Shown here: piece by piece, positions 40,481 to 45,818 of the stretch | Position numbering within the stretch: the first letter of the stretch is position 1 | How the letters are laid out: each line of letters opens with the position of its first letter | Assembly: GCA_016874775.1 (NCBI GenBank) | Contig: VGTJ01000019.1 | Location: 1 to 45,818, forward strand | DNA: 45,818 nucleotides | DNA from: Deltaproteobacteria bacterium | GTDB lineage: Bacteria; Desulfobacterota; Binatia; Bin18 | Reading direction: 5' to 3' | Translations under genes and position numbers: made by a program | Notes under the pieces: model-generated | What the model saw: only the letters and a program-made list of their open reading frames with translations | The model's database searches: none | What the model was told of the DNA's origin: nothing

Positions 40481-42667
40481 TCAATCAATTTCATGTGCAG
40501 CTGAATGTTCGTTCCCGTTGACCGTCATCGCAATCTTCGGAGGGTCACCTGCGGCGGGGAGATAAAATCGCTCAATATATTCTTTCACCATACGCCGCGC
40601 AGAAAATAGCGGTGCAACGGAAGCGATCGCTTCCTTGACCACACGTACCCAACCCCGCGGCACTCCGTCTGAGTCGCGCTGATAGAACAACGGCACGATT
40701 TCGCTTTCAAGCAACTGATACAATGCGCTTGCATCATGAGTGTCTCGGTTCTCAATCTCAGCCAGAGGGTTTGTCGGCCCAATCGTCCAGCCGTTACCGC
40801 CGTTATACGCTTCACACCACCACCCATCAGCAATGCTCAGATTGGGAACTCCGTTGAGGGACGCTTTTTGTCCGCTCGTGCCACTCGCTTCCAATGGCGG
40901 AACTGGGTTGTTGAGCCAGACATCGACGCCTTGCACAAGAAACTTCGCTACGCGAATGTCATAGTCTTCAACAAAAGCAATCTGCCCACCGAGACCGTAC
41001 TCTTTGGCGAGTGCGTAGACTTGATGGATCAAGTGTTTTCCTGGCTCATCAGCAGGATGTGCTTTCCCGGCGAAGACAATCTGCACAGGCTTCCAACGAT
41101 CTTGAAGAATCGTTTGTAATCGCGCCAAATCTTGCAACAGGAGGGTCGCTCGTTTGTAGGTCGCAAAACGACGCGCAAAGCCAATCGTCAACGCTTCTGG
41201 GTCGAGGAGTGCTCCACTGGCCAGGACCTGTACAGGGTCTCGATGTTCTTCACGCCATAACGCGCGGGCTTGTTCACGCACGAAATGCATGAGTTTGTAT
41301 TTCAACCGCAGCCGTGTCCACCATAACTCTCCATCTGGAATCTCGTGAACCCGCAACCACAGGGCAGGTGAATCGTGACGCTTGATCCAGTCGGGCCCCA
41401 GATATTTATCATACAAACGATCAAGTTCGGGGGCGAGCCATGTGGGTGTATGGACACCGTTGGTAATGGATGAGATCGGAACGCGCTCGACTGGCGTGTC
41501 TGGCCACAGTCGCTGCCACATCCGGCGTGATACCTCACCATGAGTTTTACTCACGCCGTTGCACTTGCCGGCCATGCCTAATGCCAACACGGTCATATGA
41601 AAGACTTCCCCCCATGGTTCACGATGCGCACCGAGGGCGAGAAAGCGGTCTCGATCCAAACCGATCTGATCCCAATAATTGGACAAATATTTCTCGACCA
41701 GGTGGAACGGAAAGGCATCGTGGCCGGCAGGGACCGGGGTATGAGTGGTAAAAACTGTGGTACGTCGGACTTCGGCCACTGCCTCGTCAAAAGTTTTGCC
41801 ACTGGCGACGAGTTCTCTCACGCGTTCGATCGTCACGAAAGCGGCATGGCCTTCGTTGAGATGCCAGACGCTGGGGGTGATGCCGAGGGCACGAAGGACC
41901 CGGATGCCACCCATGCCTAAGACGATTTCTTGGAGTACACGGGTTTCTTGGTCACCACCATACAAACGTGCGGAGAGTTCGCGATCCCATGGGGCGTTCT
42001 CTTCAACATCCGTATCCATCAAATACAATACTGAGCGTCCGACTTTGACGTGCCAGACGGTGACGTAAATCTGTCGGTCACCGATCGGGACCGCGACTAA
42101 ACAGCGCTGCCCGTCAGGAGTACGTGCTTCAACGAGAGGTGCTTCCGCCCGATCGAGATGTTCGTACACCGCTTCTTGACGTCCATCAACGGAAAGGCGC
42201 TGATGAAAATAGCCCAATGGGTACATGAACCCGACCCCGACAAAGGGAAGGCCGAGGTCACTGGCTTCTTTACAATGATCTCCTGCCAAGATGCCAAGCC
42301 CGCCGCCATAGATAGGCAATGAATTATGGATCCCAAATTCAGCCGAGAAGTAGGCGACCGTCGTGTTGAGTAACGGGGTCGCGGAGCGTGCGACCCAGAT
42401 GTCACGATTAGTGATGTCGGCATCAAACGCGACCATCACTGCATCATAACGACGCAAGAACGCTGGATCCTGGGCGAGGACTGTCAGCCGCTCAGGTTTC
42501 ACTTCACGCAATAATTTTACCGGATTATGTTGCGTGATCGCCCAGAGCGTCGGGTCGATAGTAGCAAAAAGGGCATCGGCTTCCTTATGCCAACTCCACC
42601 ATAAGTTATGGGCAAGTTCGTATAAACGCTGAATACGGACGGGGAGCGATGACATAGTCAACTCCAT
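40481..42667 (-). CDS. glgP: Alpha-glucan (glycogen/maltodextrin) phosphorylase
   Basis: 728 residues from the ATG at 42667 with AGGAGG nine bases upstream. The GT35 family shows VAYFSAEFGIHNSLPIYGGGLG, HLNEGHAAFVTIERVREL, TTHTPVPAGHDAFP and, near the C-terminus, TSGQKASLNGVPNLS, in which the Lys carries pyridoxal phosphate. It releases glucose-1-phosphate from glucans. It is of the shorter, N-terminally DUF3417-like type (LARNLWWSWH variant: AHNLWWSWHKEADALF). No other glycogen gene is adjacent. Confidence 0.92.
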   Translation of the reverse strand: MELTMSSLPVRIQRLYELAHNLWWSWHKEADALFATIDPTLWAITQHNPVKLLREVKPERLTVLAQDPAFLRRYDAVMVAFDADITNRDIWVARSATPLLNTTVAYFSAEFGIHNSLPIYGGGLGILAGDHCKEASDLGLPFVGVGFMYPLGYFHQRLSVDGRQEAVYEHLDRAEAPLVEARTPDGQRCLVAVPIGDRQIYVTVWHVKVGRSVLYLMDTDVEENAPWDRELSARLYGGDQETRVLQEIVLGMGGIRVLRALGITPSVWHLNEGHAAFVTIERVRELVASGKTFDEAVAEVRRTTVFTTHTPVPAGHDAFPFHLVEKYLSNYWDQIGLDRDRFLALGAHREPWGEVFHMTVLALGMAGKCNGVSKTHGEVSRRMWQRLWPDTPVERVPISSITNGVHTPTWLAPELDRLYDKYLGPDWIKRHDSPALWLRVHEIPDGELWWTRLRLKYKLMHFVREQARALWREEHRDPVQVLASGALLDPEALTIGFARRFATYKRATLLLQDLARLQTILQDRWKPVQIVFAGKAHPADEPGKHLIHQVYALAKEYGLGGQIAFVEDYDIRVAKFLVQGVDVWLNNPVPPLEASGTSGQKASLNGVPNLSIADGWWCEAYNGGNGWTIGPTNPLAEIENRDTHDASALYQLLESEIVPLFYQRDSDGVPRGWVRVVKEAIASVAPLFSARRMVKEYIERFYLPAAGDPPKIAMTVNGNEHSAAHEID

Positions 42668-42878
42668 GAACAACATCCTCCTGGTCGAGAACTGATCCCA
42701 CCTGTCCCAAAAGATCGGCCAAGACGTACCATACCTTAACGGATCTGTCGTGGACGGGTAGTGGAGAAACCCTACTTTCCCTACTCAGGGCAAGTGGTTA
42801 TATAAGAGGCGATTTACATCTTACCCGTACTGACAATTTAAAAGAAAATTGCAGAGTTTCAGGAAAGGAGAGCCCTGT

Positions 42879-43541
42879 ATGGAGACACAGGAGAGACAAC
42901 CAATTCCGCGTATCGGCGACCCAGCGCCGGACTTCAAGGCAGTGAGCACCCACGGAGAAATTACCCTGTCGCAATATACCAAAGCCGGGAAATGGGTGAT
43001 GTTGTTTTCGCATCCAGCCGATTTTACCCCAGTATGTACAACTGAATTCATTGAATTTGCGCGTCTGACTCCGGAATTTGAGAAACGCAACGTGCAACTG
43101 ATCGGTCTCTCGGTTGACAGCATTTTCGCTCACCTTGGTTGGGAGCAGAATATTGAAAAGAACTTTGGCCAGAAAATTCCTTTTCCCGTGATTGCGGATC
43201 GGAACATGGCGGTCGCGGCGCTGTTTGGTTTGATCCATCCAGGGGCAAGCGATACCGCAACCATTCGTGCGGTCTTTTTGATTGATCCGAATGGGAAAGT
43301 GCGATTCCTGATTTACTATCCGCTGAGCATGGGCCGCAACTCACAAGAACTGTTACGTGCGATCGACGCTGCGCAAGCTGCGGACAAGCACGGTATCGCC
43401 ACGCCGGTGAATTGGAAACCCGGTGAGGAAGTCATCGTTCCGCCACCAGCCAACGAGACCGCGTTGCGTGAGCGATTAGAGATGGGCAAAAAGGGCGAAG
43501 TCAATCAGACAGATTGGTACTTTTCGAAGAAGAAGATCTAA
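42879..43541 (+). CDS. 1-Cys peroxiredoxin (Prx6 type)
   Basis: 220 residues with AAAGGAGAG eight bases before the ATG. The PxxxTxxC motif is HPADFTPVCTTEF with peroxidatic C53, and no second Cys exists, so it is a 1-Cys enzyme. WEQNIEKNFG, FPVIADRNMAVA and ATIRAVFLIDPNGK (Arg of the active site) follow, and the C-terminal dimer domain (NWKPGEEVIVPPPANE) is complete. It reduces peroxides using a separate thiol donor. Confidence 0.9.
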   Translation: METQERQPIPRIGDPAPDFKAVSTHGEITLSQYTKAGKWVMLFSHPADFTPVCTTEFIEFARLTPEFEKRNVQLIGLSVDSIFAHLGWEQNIEKNFGQKIPFPVIADRNMAVAALFGLIHPGASDTATIRAVFLIDPNGKVRFLIYYPLSMGRNSQELLRAIDAAQAADKHGIATPVNWKPGEEVIVPPPANETALRERLEMGKKGEVNQTDWYFSKKKI

Positions 43542-43860
43542 CTAATTGTTCTTCATATATATCCTTTGTTGGCAATGGCGTTACACTAGGGAATGGCAGT
43601 CATTGCGAGGAGCCGTTTGACTGCACTACGTGACGCTTAGGACACGTTCCGCGACGAAGCAATCTTCACGGAAAATCGGCGAGATCCTAGATTGCTTCGT
43701 TACTTATGAAATCTGCTAAGAAATATCGGTAATCATGGAGTTAGGGTGCCACTGGGAGGACTGTACAAGCAGCAAGCTGGCTGCGGCACCTAACTTTGCT
43801 CTTCCTCTTGACCGTCCTCCTGCATAGCGCACCTCATTCATTCTTCACTCTAAGTGAATT
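43542..43860. other. Intergenic region after the peroxiredoxin, with a palindrome and a hairpin
   Basis: It holds the palindromic element at 43599-43710 and, at about 43739-43798, a hairpin with arms AGTTAGGGTGCC and GGCACCTAACT around the loop. No gene is supported. Confidence 0.4.
43599..43710. repeat. Dispersed palindromic repeat (GTCATTGCGAGGAGC type)
   Basis: Starts GTCATTGCGAGGAGC, contains GACGAAGCAATCTTC, and GATTGCTTCGT near the end pairs with it. It is the best-preserved member of the family whose half copy is at 5616-5647. Confidence 0.65.
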
Positions 43861-44310
43861 TATGCCGATGATGTTCGCTACGTCTACAATGACCTCGGGC
43901 GGCTGATCGGTGTCGTTGACCAAACGAGTGGTGAGACCGTAATCTACCAGTATGAGGCAGTTGGCAACCTGCTCGATATTCTCCGCCAACCGGCCAGAGC
44001 CGTTTCGATTTTGAAGGTCACACCCAAAAGGTGGCCCGGTCGGAATGAGCGTAACACTGGTCGGCACGGGCAACAGCACGACGCTGAGTCAGAATACGGG
44101 GACCTTCGACGGTAACCTCGGCCACGGCGGCCAGACTTGTTGTGATTGTCCCTACGGGGGCGACCACGAGACTGATCAGTGTCTCGATTCCGAGCGAGTC
44201 TGCGACCTGCAGCACGGCGTTTGCCGTCCCTGCTCTTGGCACGCCAGTCGACCCACCTACCATCAGCGGTTTTACCCCACCAGTACCCCACAAAACCGCA
44301 GTAGAACGGC
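43861..44310 (+). pseudogene. Decayed Rhs/YD-repeat and IPT/TIG protein fragment
   Basis: Frame 1 encodes a YD-repeat fragment (YVYNDLGRLIGVVD, VIYQYEAVGNLLDI). In the next frame over, from about 44021, PKGGPVGMSVTLVGTGNSTT is an IPT/TIG domain start. From about 44112 a third frame continues VVIVPTGATTRLISVSIP and PPTISGFTP. At least two single-base frameshifts therefore separate the pieces. No start or binding site remains. It is the relic of a large surface or toxin-delivery protein. Confidence 0.7.
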
Positions 44311-44767
44311 ATCAACCAGCCGCGGTTTGCAATTCGCACGCCGCCGTCGCGGGGCAGGAATTATCTGCAGCCACTCCACGAGCGTACAGGTCTTCGCAGG
44401 CATGCGCCTTTCTTTGCTTTCCGCTATACACTGTGCGCTCTCTCTCTATCTAAACCCTTGACACCTTTTTTTGTGTGTCAAAAGTCACCCAGTGAGTAGG
44501 CCAAACCCAGAGTGACTTGGGGACGGCAAGCCGACGGGACTTCATCCACTACGCTGACACCGGAGTCGGCAGGGGAGGTGGAGAGAGGTAGTGGCGGGAA
44601 AACAGAGGTACTGAAGTTGGCCGGGTTGCCGGAAGTGATTACCGTGTTGATCACAGAGGCAGCCCGGCTTTTTTTGTCCAGCGAGGTCGTTCGGGTCTTG
44701 ACTTCAATGGTTCGATTGAGCTGATGTTTGCCCATTCATCGAGGAGAAAGGCAAAAGGAGGGGACCA
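44311..44767. other. Region without supported gene upstream of the truncated signal-peptide gene
   Basis: Several short frames exist on both strands but none has a binding site or a known motif. A TTGACA at 44459-44464 is not followed by a convincing -10. It likely holds debris from the Rhs region and the promoter of the next gene. Confidence 0.35.
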
Positions 44768-44863
44768 ATGAAACAGGTGAGATTTCCACGTTCACGGTAT
44801 TTGGCGGTGTGCGCCGTTCTACTAACGATTGGTGCTAGTTGGTCACAAACTAAACTCAGCTAA
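44768..44863 (+). CDS. Truncated exported protein, cut by an insertion sequence
   Basis: A perfect AGGAGG six bases before the ATG starts a frame whose first 21 codons form a signal peptide (VCAVLLTI hydrophobic core). Codon 22 coincides with the left end of the insertion sequence at 44831; the frame then runs ten codons into the element to a TAA. The rest of the original gene is not recognisable on the other side of the element. Confidence 0.5.
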   Translation: MKQVRFPRSRYLAVCAVLLTIGASWSQTKLS

Positions 44864-45717
44864 CGAGAGATGGATAAAGCCGTGTTGATCGGGGTGAAAA
44901 CCATGCCATTGGACGGGAAGATTAAAGGTGGCCAGGGTAAAAGCCAGCCGCATTTGGAACGCCGCCCAGGTGCGATGGGCCACTTTCTTCAGATGACAGA
45001 CGCCATGAAGCATCGAGAGCACGGTTTCTACCAGCATCCGCGTATTCCACAAGCCCCTATCACATAGTTTAAGATTAAGGGGATCTCCTTCTTTAGCATG
45101 GAAGGCCGAGTCGCTGAGCACGATCATCTCCTCTTCATACGTAGCAATCAATGGATGGAATGCGGTATCGGCGGCATTCGCGCCCGCACAATCCCAGCCG
45201 ACCACCACCCCCCATTGATTGAGCAACAGACAGAGATTGCCGCCGACAATCCAGCGATGGTTGGATTTCCCTTTCCGCCCGATTTGCTTGTGACTGCGTC
45301 CTTCGCGCATCGGATGGAGCAACTCGACGCCATAGCTATCTACCACCCCCAACACCGACGGCATCGCCAGAAACTCGTCGGTCCAGTTCCGGTGCCCAGC
45401 CAAGAGGCGAAACAAGCGGGTTCGCTCGGGCAAAGCCGGAAACAATCGGCGCCAATCTCGGGTCAACCACCGATAAAACGCCCGCGTGCCCACTCCTTTA
45501 AGCGCAAACAGCATCCCTACGGTGACAAGTTCACTCGGCCACAAGTGGGACAAGGGATGCTTGGGGACGTCGCTCATCATTTCATCTCCCCGATAGAACA
45601 ACTCGCTGATAAAATCTTCCGTGGTCATGCGCTGTACTCCCTTCCCTGCAAAGGTGTCGCAACCTGCAGCTTGGAGTCATCGCATGACCTTTTTCAAGGT
45701 CCACTCAAACTAGCGCC
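44831..45717. mobile_element. 887-bp insertion sequence
   Basis: The ends are imperfect inverted repeats: GGTGCTAGTTGG at 44831 and its counterpart reading GGCGCTAGTTTG inward from 45717 (10 of 12 match). The single transposase gene fills nearly the whole length. ATT borders both ends and could be a short target duplication, but the phase is ambiguous. The family is not certain (IS982- or IS4-like). Confidence 0.7.
44843..45628 (-). CDS. DDE-type transposase of the insertion sequence
   Basis: 261 residues, complete. Candidate catalytic residues: Asp in VLGVVDSYGVEL, Asp in VLSDSAFHA and Glu in MLVETVLSML. A basic segment (EGRSHKQIGRKGKSNHRW) lies between the first two, as in IS982/IS4-like enzymes. 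The reading frame ends 12 bases from the left terminal repeat. It shows no frameshift, so the element may be active. Confidence 0.8.
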   Translation of the reverse strand: MTTEDFISELFYRGDEMMSDVPKHPLSHLWPSELVTVGMLFALKGVGTRAFYRWLTRDWRRLFPALPERTRLFRLLAGHRNWTDEFLAMPSVLGVVDSYGVELLHPMREGRSHKQIGRKGKSNHRWIVGGNLCLLLNQWGVVVGWDCAGANAADTAFHPLIATYEEEMIVLSDSAFHAKEGDPLNLKLCDRGLWNTRMLVETVLSMLHGVCHLKKVAHRTWAAFQMRLAFTLATFNLPVQWHGFHPDQHGFIHLSLAEFSL

Positions 45718-45787
45718 ATTGGTTAGGCATGGGCAAGAATTAAGTTACCGATTAAGAGCGAGGAAGAAGCGTATAGTTCCAATCGCC

Positions 45788-45818
45788 ATGAAACTTACCG
45801 GGTTTGATATTGAGCGCT
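45788..45818 (+). CDS. Possible start of a gene running off the window
   Basis: An ATG at 45788 opens a frame (MKLTGFDIER) that continues past the window end. A GAGGAAG lies about 20 bases upstream, too far for a good binding site. The identity is unknown. Confidence 0.25.
   Translation, partial: MKLTGFDIER

Noticed and set aside
44478-44735. Minus-strand frame of 85 codons in the decayed right end
   Set aside because: No binding site, no recognisable motif, and it overlaps an equally plausible plus-strand frame; not supported.
1-45818. tRNA or rRNA genes
   Set aside because: No typical T-loop GTTCGAAT or acceptor pattern and no rRNA-like segments were seen by eye; a tRNAscan and Rfam search would be decisive.

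Overview
The window reads as a piece of an uncultured, Gram-negative, mid-GC bacterial chromosome. It has lipoproteins, RlpA with a SPOR domain, HslVU beside a Xer recombinase, and many lipid/CoA and flavin oxidoreductase genes: acyl-CoA dehydrogenase, two crotonase-fold proteins, two luciferase-like monooxygenases and NIPSNAP. The xerC-hslV-hslU order, the cyclase-AAA-TPR giant and the dispersed palindromes fit a deltaproteobacterial-type lineage (Binatota/Desulfobacterota- or Tectomicrobia-like). That placement is an inference; no rRNA or tRNA gene was seen.

Layout. 1-5.3 kb: a minus-strand set of three secreted proteins (RTX/PKD-repeat protein, small carboxypeptidase-regulatory-like protein, zinc phospholipase C/P1-nuclease-like protein), the last cut by foreign sequence at the window edge. 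5.7-8.7 kb: a small SCP2-like protein, an intact ferritin-like di-iron protein and a colinear paralogue that has lost most metal ligands. 9-13.7 kb: RlpA, a cofactor-less radical-SAM-like/STAS fusion, CutA with a partner, a 40-aa small protein and a CinA-like protein. 13.8-19.2 kb: two toxin-antitoxin pairs (RES/Xre and DUF4258/YgiT zinc finger) around an SMP-30 protein, a luciferase-like oxidoreductase and an acyl-CoA dehydrogenase split by a 96-bp palindromic insertion. 19.2-28.6 kb: a 1185-aa cyclase-ATPase-TPR regulator, two crotonase-fold enzymes, a zinc-ribbon microprotein, NIPSNAP, a second luciferase-like enzyme, a gamma-glutamylcyclotransferase-like protein, a PTPS-like protein and a cytochrome c lipoprotein. 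28.7-43.5 kb: Xaa-Pro aminopeptidase, a phosphoesterase, two SPFH proteins with glutamate dehydrogenase and a cNMP-domain protein, HslU-HslV-XerC, glycogen phosphorylase and a 1-Cys peroxiredoxin. 43.5 kb to the end: a decaying zone with an Rhs/TIG pseudogene and an insertion sequence that cuts a signal-peptide gene.

Two patterns run across the window. First, at least nine loci carry arrays with a strict 7-bp period, usually as two inverted arms. Each locus has its own heptamer; most arrays fill gaps between genes and abut stop codons or ribosome binding sites, and two lie in frame inside the regulator gene. Second, several genes keep a fold but have lost key residues: the di-iron paralogue, the radical-SAM-like protein, the CinA amidase motif and the oxyanion/Glu positions of the crotonases. 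The best candidate for an undescribed system is the di-iron protein plus its ligand-less twin and small third protein, which resembles the active-alpha/inactive-beta logic of bacterial multicomponent monooxygenases.
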